Positions 24,474 to 36,053 of a DNA stretch of 64,000 nucleotides are shown piece by piece. The DNA is from Cunninghamia lanceolata (taxonomy: Eukaryota > Streptophyta > Pinopsida > Cupressales > Cupressaceae), in assembly GCA_027924645.1 (NCBI GenBank), contig BSBN01001752.1, positions 13,100,001-13,164,000 on the forward strand. The letters are read 5' to 3'. The position numbers and the translations under genes are program-made. The notes beneath the pieces were generated by a model. The model was not told the DNA's origin and did no database searches. It was given only the letters and a program-made list of their open reading frames with translations. Numbering within the stretch: position 1 is the stretch's first letter; each line of letters opens with the position of its first letter.

Positions 24474-25408
24474 AAATGTGGATTAATCAAATGAACAATA
24501 TCAAACCCAAACCTCAACAGAATAATGAAAACAAGAAAGATAGAAGGAAATGAAACAAATGAATAACAATGCAAACCTTCCCTGTTTCAAAGCTTCTGTT
24601 GTTCGCCTATTACAACCGTCCTTTGCTGATGAAGTAGGCCCTCAGTGAGTGCACTCTTTTAGCTGCGTAGTAGGATGTCGATAGTAAATGGCTATATTGA
24701 TAGATATTGCTGTGAAGTAGAGTTTCAAAGCAAAAGGGTGATCTCAAGCGAATAGTATTGGGGTGCCAAAGGCATGGGGGTAGAATTCTGCAGAGTAATA
24801 ATACAAATAACCTGGATGAGTAAAATGGAGGGATGAAGCTTCTTTTATAGACTTGGAAGAATGAGGATCAACGGTTGAGAGAAGATATGAAGATCAATGG
24901 CTAGGAATAAAAGTAAATCTTTTATTCATAGTGGATTATGACATTTGAATTAAAAATTCAGAGTGGGGGACAATGGGTTATGATAGTTGAATTAAAAATT
25001 TAGAGTGGGGGACAATGGGTTATGACAGTTGAATTAAAAATTCAGAGTGGAGGATAATGGGGAACATTGAATTAAAAATTCAATTTGTGGAGGATAATGG
25101 ATTTAAAGATTTATTTTGGAAAATGGAGGATATTAGCTAATTAAATATTAAGAATATTTAATTATATGTGCAACATGGTGAGGTGGAAGAGATGAGGTGG
25201 ATTGATGAGGTGGATTTTGTGAGGTGGATTTTGTGATTTGAGACATTAGAAGAATTTAGGGATTTTAATTAAATAAAATGATTTTATTTAATTGTAGGAT
25301 AGTGAATCGATTAAATAAATTTAGAATATTTATTTAATTGATAGAAGAATGGAATAAATATTTAGAATATTTATTTAGGATGAATTGTGTCAATTTTAGG
25401 CGTATACA
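24474..25408 (-). repeat. 3' LTR of element G
   Basis: On the minus strand it runs TGTATACGCC to CCCTAACA. It contains tandem units of about 41 bp (GACAATGGGTTATGACAGTT then GAATTAAAAATTCAG), near 24960-25100. It aligns with 26857-27512 from 24792 on. Confidence 0.8.
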
Positions 25409-25425
25409 TTTTTCCCCTCTTTGAT
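25409..25425 (-). promoter_or_regulatory. Polypurine tract of element G
   Basis: Plus strand TTTTTTCCCCTCTTTG reads as CAAAGAGGGGAAAAAA on the minus strand, directly before the LTR start. Confidence 0.7.
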
Positions 25426-25600
25426 GTAATGCAGTTTACAGCGTTGCTTCAAAGAATAAATAGTCTGATAATGATGCATGCCCCAGTTTGCCCCTGGTAC
25501 AAGTTTGACGATAGGATGACAAGTTTTGATTGATGCTGATTTGATAGTTGAGGATTTTGATTAAGGACAATGCTTTGATAGGTGATGTGAAGCTTGGATC

Positions 25601-26854
25601 GAGTGTAAGCTTATTGAGGATAGATGTGATGATGATGAGAGTGTGATGGAGCAAGTTTGATTTTTTGTGATGAATATATTATTTTGGGATTTTTTGAAGT
25701 TTGTGATGTGTTTGGATTTTTTGATTTTGTGATGTTTTTGGATTTTTTTGATTTTGTAGAAAGGGCATGATTTATTATGATGGTTTTCTGGTTGAATTTC
25801 AAAATTCTGAAGCAAATGATATTTATGGAAGCTACAAGGAAGTGCCAATAACAGAGGAGGACTTAAATGTTGATGATCAGGTGTATAAGATGAGTAAAAT
25901 CCATACTCTAAGAACACAACCAGAGATCTATAAAGAGTGCATGGAGGACAGAGAAAGCTTTGAATTTATGCGTAAATTGGAATATAGAAATGAGGAGATT
26001 CGTATACATCTTTTTCAAGGTAAAGAACCTCCTAGGTCCATTTTAGCTTCCTCTAGGTCTTTATCTGATGTTGAATGGTGCACATCAAAGAGGTTTCAGA
26101 AGACATCGACAAATGGTAGCTCAATTAACTTGACAGTTTTTGGATGCACAACCGTGTATCAATTGAAGATGATGAGGATGTCCCCTCGGGAGATTGGACG
26201 GGGAGAAGGCAGAAGGCGTGAGATGGACAATCTCACAATGAAGAAGGTTAGATTTGAAGAAAATGGGTGAAGAAAGAGCCGAATGATATGTGATGCCAGA
26301 GAAAATGATAACATACACAAGCAAGCAAGCAAGTATGCACAAATGATACAAGAACAAAAAAGGTATTGCCCCTGTCGAGCAGTAAACCAACGATATATGA
26401 CAGTGTTGTCATGGCGGGGAATGATATATCCCTAGAGTAAACACGAAGGATAATGTCTGGTTTCAGGAAATGAAGCATGTCATGTAAGACGCGTGTGTTG
26501 GTCTGATTTCGACAATGCCACATCCTGTATAAGACAATTGATTGATTATAATTGATTGAGTGTAAGCTTATTGAGAATAGATGTGATGATGATGTGGGAT
26601 GATGATAAATGTGACGATGATGAGAGTGTGATGGAGCAAGTTTGATTTTTTGTGATGAATATATTATTTTGGGATTTTTTGATGTTTGTGATGTGTTTGG
26701 ATTTTTTGATTTTGTGATGTTTTTGGATTTTTTTGATTTTGTAGAAAGGGCATGATTTATTATGATGGTTTTCTGGTTGAATTTCAAAATTCTGAAGCAA
26801 ATGATATTTATGGAAGCTGTAAGGAAGTGCCAATAACAGAGGAGGACTTAAATG
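25601..26854. repeat. Internal direct duplication in element G (two copies, about 270-297 bp)
   Basis: The stretch from GAGTGTAAGCTTATTGAG to GAGGACTTAAATG occurs at 25601-25869 and again at 26558-26854. The second copy has an extra GATGATGATRAATGTGACGA-like insertion, a few substitutions, and is cut at AAATGG, where the truncated 5' LTR begins. Confidence 0.85.
25759..26270 (+). pseudogene. Exon-like coding fragment of unknown gene inside element G
   Basis: A 167-codon open frame starts at ATG 25767 on the strand opposite to the element. It is preceded by a T-rich stretch ending TTTTGTAG at about 25758, which looks like an intron 3' splice site. An AAG/GTAAAG 5' splice-like site lies near 26018. 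The product is acidic and charged (motifs KEVPITEEDLNVDD, MSKIHTLRTQPEIYKECMED, EYRNEEIRIHLFQGKEPP) with no zinc knuckle or pol motif. I do not recognise the family. It is probably captured host sequence rather than an element gene. Confidence 0.5.
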
Positions 26855-26856
26855 GT

Positions 26857-27512
26857 AGAGTAACAATACAAATAACCTGGATCAGTAAAATGGAGGGATG
26901 AAGCTTCTTCTATAGACTTGGAAGAATGAGGATCAACGGTTGAGAGAAGATATGAAGATCAATGGCTAGGAATAGAAGTAAATCTTGTATTCATAGTGGA
27001 TTATGACATTTGAATTAAAAATTCAGAATGGGGGACAATGGGTTATGACAGTTGAATTAAAAATTCAGAGTGGAGGACAATGGGTTATGACAGTTGAATT
27101 AAAAATTCAGAGTGGAGGATAATGGGGAACATTGAATTAAAAATTCAATTTGTGGAGGATAATGGGGAACATTGAATTAAAAATTCAATTTGTGGAGGAT
27201 AATGGATTTAAAGATTTATTTTGGAAAATGGAGGATATTAGCTAATTAAATATTAAGAATATTTAATTGTATGTGCAACATGGTGAGGTGGAAGAGATGA
27301 GGTGGATTGATGAGGTGGATTTTGTGAGGTGGATTTTGTGATTTGAGACATTAGAAGAATTTAGGGATTTTAATTAAATAAAATGATTTATTTAATTGTA
27401 GGATAGTGAATCGATTAAATAAATTTAGAATATTTATTTAATTGATAGAAGAATGGAATAAATATTTAGAATATTTATTTAGGATGAATCGTGTCATTTT
27501 TAGGCGTATACA
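26857..27512 (-). repeat. 5' LTR of element G, inner end missing
   Basis: Matches 24792-25408 with one extra 40 bp unit (GGAACATTGAATTAAAAATT). Ends TATACA at 27512 against the GATTG duplication. Confidence 0.8.
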
Positions 27513-27517
27513 GATTG

Positions 27518-27836
27518 ATTTCTAAATTTTTCTGCTATGCTGTTTTCTGTTATATGTTCTAAAAAATAGTAACTTTTAATTCTTGAGGGTTTCCAATATG
27601 CATCTTTTAGATTTATGGGGAGATTAATGCAATTTAGTTCCAAAATTATCAAATCTAGGGCATTGGAAGCATCCTATTTTGGTAGTTTTGTGTGGATTTG
27701 TGCAAAGATAGTTTTAGTTTATGCTGCTACTATTATTGCTATTGGTTTTCTATTATTATAGAATTTTTAAGTGTATTTAATACTTGTAGAAGATCATAAA
27801 AATAAATGGAGTTATATCTATCATTTTGGGTTTTGT
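27518..27836. other. LTR-like sequence, right part
   Basis: Non-coding, AT-rich continuation of 23774-24468 after removal of element G. It ends where similarity to the 53380-54424 spacer starts. Confidence 0.35.
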
Positions 27837-29330
27837 TATCCATGAATTTTGCTTGCTCAAATTTGTGGGATAACCCATACGAAACTTGTCCATTTCATAG
27901 CCCACATCTGCTAAGCATGCAAATTGAGATAGTTCTGGGTCGTCTTAGGCATGGTTCGATCCCTCGAGGAATTTTCTTGTTTCGGTTTGTTGTTCATTTT
28001 TGAATTTTTGCAATGTGTTTGCATTTTAAGAGTTAAGTCTTTTTTCTGTGTTAAGTGTAGAAGTGCAAAAAATCTACACTTATGCATGTTGTGTGTAGTT
28101 GTGGAGAATTTCTTTGCAACTACACCTATCATGTAGTTGTGGAGAAGTTCTCTACAAATACACTCCTATAGCAACATGTATGGTCATTAATGAAGGATTT
28201 TTTAAATCTTTCTTCCCTATTTCTTTTCTGTTTAGTTTCTTTTCTTCATATGTCTTTAGTTGTTGTTGCGTTTTCTATCTCCTGTGCCCTACACAAGTTG
28301 AATACCTATTTTTGGGATTGTATCGTCATATTTTGACTTTGATTCACAAGTATGTCGACTTCTTCTCTTTCCTTTAAACTCTATGTTTTGTGTTTTTTAG
28401 GGTTTTGAATCAATGTTAAGTTCTTTGTATTCAAAATCCTAGATCTTGATGTGTAAGTTTTTGAGTTTTTGTGTCATTTTATTTTTTCGTGTTCTTGAAA
28501 TCCTCATTTCTCCTATTGAAACCCTAGGTTTCATTGTATTTTTTTACCTTGTTTAATGGTTTGTTCTATACATGCAAACATGTTCAGAGTTTTATCTTCG
28601 AACAACAAAGATCTTTGTATCATATGTTGTTTAGAGATAAAACTTTGAACAACATGTGATTTTTTCTACCCATCAACGGGATGGTGTGTAGGATTTAATC
28701 TCCACACAACACCCTAGTGTAAGGTGTTGTGCAAATATTAAATCCCACAAAATAGCCTTAACACCTTTTATATAAGTATCAACACATAATGTGTTATGTG
28801 GAGTTTATTCTCTGCACAACACCCTTTGGTAAGGTGTTGTGCAAAGAATAAACTCCCGCACAACACCTAGCATACCATGCAAACTTTACAACATACAATG
28901 TTGTGCGGAGTTTATTCTCCATACAACATTGTCATTTAAAGTGTTGTGTGGAGAATAAACTCTGCACATCCTTTTTTGCCTAACTTTTTCAAAGTGTTGT
29001 GCGGGTTTTAATCTCCACACAACATTATTGTCTAAGTGTTGTGCGGACAATAAAACCCACACAACACATTGTCCCATCCTCTAAAATGCTAAGTTAAAAT
29101 TGGATGTTTTCCTAAGTGCACTTTGGAGAATTTTCTCTAAACTACATCCAATGAACTATAACAAATGCAAAAGTGGAGATTTTCTCCAACTTTGCACCTG
29201 AAGATATTTATAGTGCAGAAGTGTAGATTTTTTCTGGAACTGCATGAGGATGGATGTATGAAATTTTTCTAACTCTGGGAAAATTTCTAAAAATTAACTT
29301 TTTTTACAGTTGACTGCCAGATGTCTGAGC
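27837..29330 (+). other. Structured spacer upstream of the X extra ORF
   Basis: This stretch aligns with 53385-54424, the sequence after the pol end in element Y, starting at GTTATCC...GAATTTTGCTT. It has no ORF. It is full of short inverted repeats: GTGTAGTTGTGGAGAA-type stems near 28092-28163 and the GTGTTGTG...CACAACAC array at 28680-29070. More GGAG...CTCC stems lie near 29120-29200. The last bases before the X ORF (TTAACTTTTTTTACAG at about 29295-29310) resemble a 3' splice site. By position it is the pol-to-extra-ORF spacer of a Tat/Ogre-like element. Confidence 0.7.
28680..29070 (+). repeat. Hairpin array (about eight modules of 30-33 nt)
   Basis: Each module has arms GTGTTGTG and CACAACAC and a core such as CGGAGTTTATTCTCC or GGAGAATAAACTCC. 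Modules near 28690, 28725, 28793, 28838, 28900, 28940, 28993 and 29036 alternate in orientation, so each one folds on itself and also pairs with its neighbour. Confidence 0.85.
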
Positions 29331-32300
29331 CTTCTCCAAAGAAGAAAAACATGAAGTACAAGTATCAAGGTGTCTTCTTGATGACCTCTATGGAATCCAA
29401 CATTGATGATATCAAAGAACATAAATTAGACATGTAGACATGTCAAAGTTCTTGGAGAGGATAAATCAACAACCTATTCTGGCACATATGCAATGTATCC
29501 TTGACAATGGCATCCATTTGGTTTCCACCTTCCCAGTATCTACTCAGAATCCTAAGTTTGTATTGGCTATAGAAACAAAATTTGATAAGGACACTAGAAA
29601 CATATCAGATGCAAAGGGGAAAGTCATCATAAAGTTGGATGAACATTTCATTGACAAAGTTTTTATGTGTCTAGATATTGATGACTATGCTAACCTCACC
29701 ATAGAAGATGCACAAAATCACTATGATACACATACAGAGAAGTGCAAGAGAATCATCAACACCTGATGGCTTAAGACTGCTAGGCCTACATTCACAAGGT
29801 GGCCTAAAACCATTTACCGGCATGAGTTCATAGAGGAGGTATGTGATCTCATAACCCTCCTAGGCAGAGTAAAAGGTCTTCCAACATCCAACACCTTTCA
29901 AGAGTGGATGTACTAGTATATTCATATCATCAAGAATGGTAATTAGAAGATATGGTGGGGACTACATATCAGTGATTTAATCTGTGAACAATTGACCAAG
30001 GTGTCCACATCATTGAAGTTTTATATGACTTCATATTTGGTGTATGCTTCTTCTTCCATGAAACACTTTCTAGGTCTCACCTGAGAAGGTGACAGGAGAA
30101 ATATTTAGGTGTATGAATACTACCCCCAGTTGATCCTGAAGGAAAGCATCAAACACTTCAAGAGGGTGAATGATGCATTTTTCTATAACTACATCTATAT
30201 GCTTGAAAATGAACTTGAAAAGAAAAGAGTTTCTGATGAGGCCTGCGAACAGGTAAAAAAGTTTGGATGTATATTTCTTCAATTTCCTACTTTCACCTAT
30301 GTTAGGGTGGGTTGTTTCAGTGGACAACCATATATGCTTCCAAGGTACGTAGGTGACAAGTTAATTTTGATGGAGTTGTGTAGACAAATTGTGGATGTGC
30401 ACAACAACCAAGTAGGAGCTCATAGAGATGGATTTAAATTTCAAGTTAAAATTGGTAGATATTCCATTTCCATGACCCCTAAGGGTAAAGCAATGGAAAC
30501 AAAAATGCAATGGGTCACCTTGAAGAGGTATAAGAAAAGGCTTGATTTTGGTTAATGAGGAATGAAAGATAAGTTGAAAGGTAATTATACTCATGTTCAT
30601 AAGATTGAAGACATATGGGAAGAATGTAGTAATGAAGAGGATGTGAGGAAAATGGACTATAGTCAACTTACTCTAGAGTAGATAAGAAACTTTCAATTGG
30701 TTGATATCCTAGAAGACAAGCAAGAAGAAGGAAACATAGTCGAGGTTATGCATGTAGATAATAAAATTGCTGATACTCCTCTCCCCTCAATTCAATGGTC
30801 ATAAAAGGAGATGACCTCGGTAAGAGAAAGATTCTAGATCATTCATTCCAACACAAATGTCTGGTTACAGAAGAAAGGGATAAGATTGAAACCCTTTAAA
30901 ACAGGATCAGAAGAACAGATAGAGGGACCTATAGGTAAGAAAGAAGAGATGAGGACGAAGAATAGAGAAGACACTCCTATCACTGGAAAGAAGCCAAAGT
31001 ATATCTTCACAACAAAAGGAGATAAAGGAAAGAAGAAAGAAAAAGAGGGAACATTTGCTCAACCAAATGTTGAACAAAAGGAAATGCCTACTGAAGAGTC
31101 ATAGGAACTTCCTATTAATTCTCAAACTAAGTCCACATAGGTAACACCTCCTCCTTCTCCTCCTTTAATTTCAAATGTTTAAATTCTTGTACCTCCTGTG
31201 TAAGTGCTCAACAATTGCCAACTGTTTCTACTACTCCTGCATTGCCCACTGTGTTTGTACATTCTATTCATTCATCCCCTTCTTCACCTGCTAATGAATC
31301 ATTGTTCGAATACCCCCTTGACAATATTGAGAATGTTTTTGGTTCCCTTTCATCCTTTCCTAGTTTATCAGATGTACCTGCATCAATGATTGACCCAATC
31401 ACACAATCAAATTTTGATAAGTTTTTATCCTCTTCCTCATCCAAAGTGTCGATTGATGTTAATCCCACAGTTGTACAAACCCAGACTCCACCCATTGTTA
31501 CTTCCAGTCCACTTGTGTCTACATTAGTGAAGGATTCTTCCATACCACTTGTTTCACAAGGACTTGCAATTACTACCTTGTCTTCCCAATCTCTTGTAAC
31601 AAAAATAGGAGGTGATTCTTTTGTCCTTCCCCCATGGCTGGCAACACAAAATCCAAAGAGAAAGAAGTAAGTCGTGTCTCTTGATGAGTTTTATTTTGGT
31701 CAGTTGGTCCCAATAAGGTCAAAAACCACCAAGAAGGCCAAAACCTTTTCCAGAGTGCTTGTTGACCAATCTAGCAACAAGTATGCTAAGGTAGTTGTAC
31801 TCCTACCAGATAAATGTATCACAAATGTTCAAGCTTCAGATTACATTGTCTCAAGAATTAAACTTGGCAAACAAACGCATGAAAGCACCAAAGAAGATTT
31901 GCTAGAACAATTGGTTACATTGCTTCAGAGGTATGACAGAGACAAGGTGATGAAATATCAACTCAAGGTGCAGGTGGAACAACTAACATCTATGCTACTC
32001 AAGATAGCCCAAGCATTAGAGGAAGTAGAACCTGTTGAGGTGAGTGTAAATGATGCAACCATTCAGAAGGCTGAAAGAATTGGGGCTCAAGGTTAGGCAA
32101 TCAGTGCCTGGATTAAAAGAATATTGGTCCAAGGTGTTGATAACTAAGAGGGGGGGTGAATCAATTATCTTAATTATTTTGATTTTCAGTCCTTTAATAA
32201 TTAGTGCAGAATCAAATCATACAAGCAAGCATTACCATGGAAGCAGAAATAACATTAGTACACATGACACAATGAGTTTGATGTGGAAAACTTGGTTAAG

Positions 32301-33837
32301 GGAAAAACCACGGGGTGACTAACCCAAGAATGTATTCTCTGTTAGAAGAATAGAATAGTACAAAATGGCACTTGCCAATTAGGGCTCACTGTCTGAGCAC
32401 ACTACTCACAAGAGGCTTACTGCCTACAAGAGACTCACTGTCTACAAGAAAAGAAGGTAAAAAAATGCTTGAACTGATGAGAAGCATCCACACATGCTAA
32501 AGTTCAGTTCCGGTTAAGCCCAATATACTGATCTGCTACACTTCATTCTTACTCTCCTTAGGTGCTACTGTCCTGTTACATTCCGGACCTGTCTTACTAC
32601 CTTCACACTACTCTTATGCTAGTCTTCGCACCACACCACACACAACACACACATTCATATCTAAATCCGTATGGTATATATATCTGTACCAAAGATTTCA
32701 TCCACTTTCTGGTCGGCATCCATAATACTTATTATTTTCCCAAACTCTTCGTCTATCAGCTAAATCCTTGCTTATCAAGTGATGCATATCAAAGAGATGC
32801 TCATAGAAGTCATCAATCATGTCAGCCAATCATGAATGATACCTTAGTAAGCTTGATCACCATCAATATCTCATCCGGATCAAGGTCTGATGCTCTACCG
32901 GCCAGTTCTTCCTCTCTTTACTCTACCAAACAGGAACCCAATACGTAGGTGCTTATATCTATTCATTCTTTCATCACTGGAGGCTCAATCCCTAGAATCT
33001 ATCAATCAAGGTACTCCTCTTGACTTCCCCAAGTCCACACTTTACATAGATACTTCCTCTGAGAGATCCGGACCTGATTGTCGAACCTTGTTGCATACTC
33101 TATTCTTGGTCACTGGACCAAGTTACTCTACAATCTAACTTCCGGTATTGACACACCATGTCCTATGGATGGGTGGGATGAACTTTGTTGCCATCAATGA
33201 CAACACTCATGAAGCTACAATGTGTCTCTTGCCAACACAAGGCACTTAGTTGATAGTGTCATCAATTGAATTGTATAATAATATGGGCTAGGTAAAGAAA
33301 GAGGTTGACCAGACACTTGAGATACTTTCTCAAGATATGCAGTTGATAGAACAAGATCTCGAAGCATGGAACAAGCTATGAAATTTCAAGATGAAAGTAC
33401 TGGTCGAACATGGGGTCATCACCAATAGGAAAAAATATGTTCAATACAGGGAGGTAATGATAAACAAGAAGTATATCATAAAGAACTTGATCAAAGATTT
33501 AGAGGATGACTTGAAGAAAGGTAAGGACAGAGGTCTTGATATTTCAGAGGAGCTTGCCGAACTTCCTTGTCATATGTTAGATGATAATCAACAAACACTT
33601 CCTATTGATGCAGTCATCCAAGAATTCACCACACTAATACTTACAAATGTATCAATAGAAGCTTTTTCATTGGCTTCAATTGATAAGTTGGTGAAGTTTC
33701 AAGTAATTCTGGATAGATTTCAAAAGATGCTGAGTAAGCATAAAAATGGGCCTGTCACCCTAATAGACTCTATCACTAGAGTGCTAACCATCTCTGAGCA
33801 TACACTGGGACATGACAATAATGAAGTCTAGGCCACC
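29331..33837 (+). pseudogene. Extra ORF of element X (large sense ORF after pol), broken by a solo LTR
   Basis: The frame starts at ATG 29331 (MSEPSPKKKNMKYKY) and runs, with a frameshift before 29440, another between 30555 and 31215, and several stops, to 32096. It resumes after the solo LTR at about 33300 and ends at 33831. The 1108 bp insertion (LTR plus one CAAGG) explains the change of frame. Without it the ORF would be about 1,100 codons. The N-terminal half is globular-looking, then comes a Lys/Glu-rich linker (30886-31104), a Ser/Thr/Pro-rich stretch (31215-31670) and a helical C terminus. No pol motif, zinc knuckle or membrane span is seen. Position and size match the W extra ORF; function unknown. 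Confidence 0.65.
32130..33242 (-). mobile_element. Solo LTR of family Z, minus strand, CAAGG duplication
   Basis: The LTR spans 32135-33237 (1103 bp) with TGTTGA...CCAACA on the plus strand, that is TGTTGGCAAG...TCAACA on the minus strand. CAAGG stands at 32130-32134 and 33238-33242. It resembles the LTRs of copy 2 (44701, 51141) more than that of copy 1. It arose by recombination between the two LTRs of a full element inserted in the X ORF. Confidence 0.92.
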
Positions 33838-33955
33838 ATGAAAAGATAAAAAGATTTCTTGGAGAAGGATCAAGAAGAAGAGAATGTGTCTTCAGACACT
33901 TAGTTTATTTTCCCAAGCTTTTGTTATGTAATTTGTATTTTGTAGATGACAAACT
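33838..33955 (+). other. 3' non-coding tail of element X
   Basis: Short sequence after the X ORF stop; no clear polypurine tract is visible. It ends with the AAACT duplication (33951-33955) of element P. Confidence 0.4.
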
Positions 33956-34923
33956 TAATGCAGTCAAGGTAGGAGGGTCCAATGAGGGAATGTACAACCT
34001 TGTAGCCTTAAACAACTAACACCATGATCATAATAGATATGCAATGGAAGCCAACAACTAATCAACAGAAAGATAAAAGATATTCATGAACACATAACAC
34101 AAGATATATCCTAGGAAAAGCCTAACAGGGAAAAATCCAGCCTTCAAAACTCATTCTCATATATTTTATAACTTCAAATCAAATTACACATGCCTCAAGG
34201 GCTTTACAGATGCTAGGCCACAGCCCAGGGATTACAAAATATTCATACAACAATATTGTTTCATGATTTCTTTCTTCTACATCTCAATTCTCTGCTCTGT
34301 AACTCCTTCTACTTCCTGCTCTACCTTCTGCTATGTTTCTGTTACTCATTCAAAGCAAAACAACTTAGGATCTTGCTTCATATCTTCGTTCTATTGATCA
34401 CTTCCTTGAAACAATCCTTTATCTCTTATTTATATCCTTTGCAAGCCTTCAAATCATTATCAAGTCAGCCTAATTGTAACAGCTAGTATGAAACGTGTAT
34501 ACATAGATAGGTCAAACCTAAACATAAGGCATTGCTCCACTGATGCATAGAACTTCATGTGGATCTCCATGAAGGTCGGCCAGGTCCTATACTTCATTGG
34601 ATAATGTTCCTTTAGGCTTTGCAAGTCACGTATTTGCTCCGCAAGCCAATTAGACTTCACTGAACATAGTCGGCTCTGCTATGTGAAAATAGGTAAAAGC
34701 AAGTAATCTTCTGATAGCGATATCTCTCCAGAATCGAACCCAAATGATCTGAATTTTAGATATGTTGTAGATGACAATCTCTAGGTGCTAAGTTCAGTTT
34801 TGTAGCCTCTAATATACAAATGTGGTAAAATGTGGTATTCTCCAAGGTCACCTTCTCAATACTCTGCAAATTCACTGGTAACTGTCTCAATTGTTCTCAA
34901 TGCTTCTGAATGCTCTTGCATCA
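33956..34923 (-). repeat. 3' LTR of element P (968 bp)
   Basis: Pairs with 37037-38000. Its minus-strand start TGATGCAAGAGC resembles the starts of the C2 LTR (ending at 55288) and the LTR-like insertion ending at 40691. Confidence 0.88.
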
Positions 34924-35759
34924 GACTCTCAGGGTTATTTGAAAAGTGAGCCTCTTCACTTTGGTCTGTATTATGTCCAATTCAATGTGATCCCTTAGGA
35001 TAGGTTTGGCAGTCTATTTTCAGGTACTTGCAACTGACTCAAGGTCGGCGGTCTATTCAAGTCCACCCTGCAAAGCTACATCAAGTTATTCTAAGTTTGG
35101 TGTTCTACTTGCAAGCCTTGCAGTGCCTCAATGATCGACAATCTGAGCAAGTCTTCTCCGCAAGTTGCCTCAAGATCTATGTATGTTTCAATCAATTAAG
35201 AGTCAATCAATACCTATATGCATCCTCCGAAACAATAAAGTCACTTCTTGATACATTCTTGAATTTTCTCTGCAACTCTGTCTAAGTCCAGGTTCCTATC
35301 ACAATTTCCTTTGCACTAATCAAAACCTCATAGTTTCCTCTCTACGTACAGTTTCCTTTTACTCAACTATGTTTATTTATCCATATTTACTTCATTCTGG
35401 TACATCAAATTTCTCTTTCGGTAGAATATATTGTCATTCCCTCTTTCTTTGCCACATGAACTTTTCTTTTATGTTATGTCTCACACTTGTTCGCACAAAC
35501 TTCCTCTTGCACTGCTTTCTTTGTTCTATAACACAAATCTCCTTAAGATCAATGCTTCACCTTCTTCTGGTTTCTCTATCAAATATGATGTCTCAAAAGG
35601 TTCCTCTTCCTTTGTATATATTATCTCTATATCAATAGGTTCTACTTCCTCCGCACAAACCATCTCTATGTCATTTACTGCTATTCCTTCATTAGCTTCT
35701 CTGGTAACAGGTTCTTGTTGACATTCACTCCTTGATTCTTTTCTCCTCCAAACTTGAAA
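34924..35759 (-). other. 3' internal region of element P
   Basis: The minus strand holds an acidic, degraded coding stretch (motifs EVEPIDIEIIYTKEEEPFE) and then non-coding sequence. The final 40 bases before the LTR share CAAAGTGA, CTCACTTTT and ACCCT blocks, in the same order, with the sequence before the C2 LTR. Confidence 0.55.
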
Positions 35760-36008
35760 TTAGGTTCCTCTTCTGAATGGTGTTCTATAAAATTCTCTTT
35801 CATCTCTTTTGTATCCTTTACTATGATAAGCATTGTGACTCCTGTCATTTCTCCCTCTATAGTTTGAATTACTATCCTTGTTTTGCTCTGCATAAGGTCT
35901 TCTACATTTTGTTTTAGGTCCAACACATGAATACTTCCATCTATACAACCTTCTGAACATACAAGAAACATGTTTCCATTTTTCTCCATCAATCCATCCA
36001 TAATCCAT
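35760..36008 (-). pseudogene. Arg-rich segment of element P gag-like protein
   Basis: An 82-residue minus-strand frame rich in Arg, Lys and Tyr (RGRNDRSHNAYHSKGYKRDE) follows the zinc-knuckle ORF. It is probably the basic RNA-binding tail of the same protein after a stop. An overlapping frame, 35681-36001, is also open; I prefer the Arg-rich one by composition. Confidence 0.45.
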
Positions 36009-36053
36009 CTACATACAATTTGTCATAGGCTTTCTTCTCTTCATTTTATTCCA

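Larger units (their letters stand above)
24469..27517 (-). mobile_element. Non-autonomous LTR element G carrying an exon-like fragment, GATTG duplication
   Basis: Five-base duplications GATTG (24469-24473 and 27513-27517) flank a minus-strand element. The 3' LTR is 24474-25408, whose minus-strand start is TGTATACGCC. A minus-strand polypurine tract complements the T/C run after 25408. A matching but inner-truncated 5' LTR lies at 26857-27512. The 1.45 kb interior has no gag or pol but holds a plus-strand exon-like ORF and an internal duplication (25601-25869 and 26558-26854). The loss of about 318 bp of the 5' LTR together with the primer site shows rearrangement after or during insertion. 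Confidence 0.78.

Noticed and set aside
28680..29070. Regular array of similar units resembling a CRISPR array
   Set aside because: Units are self-complementary, alternate in orientation and have no constant repeat with unique spacers; the context is a plant retrotransposon.
35369..35721. Hydrophobic plus-strand ORFs that could suggest membrane proteins
   Set aside because: They are antisense to the degraded 3' coding part of element P and reflect its composition, not a membrane protein.
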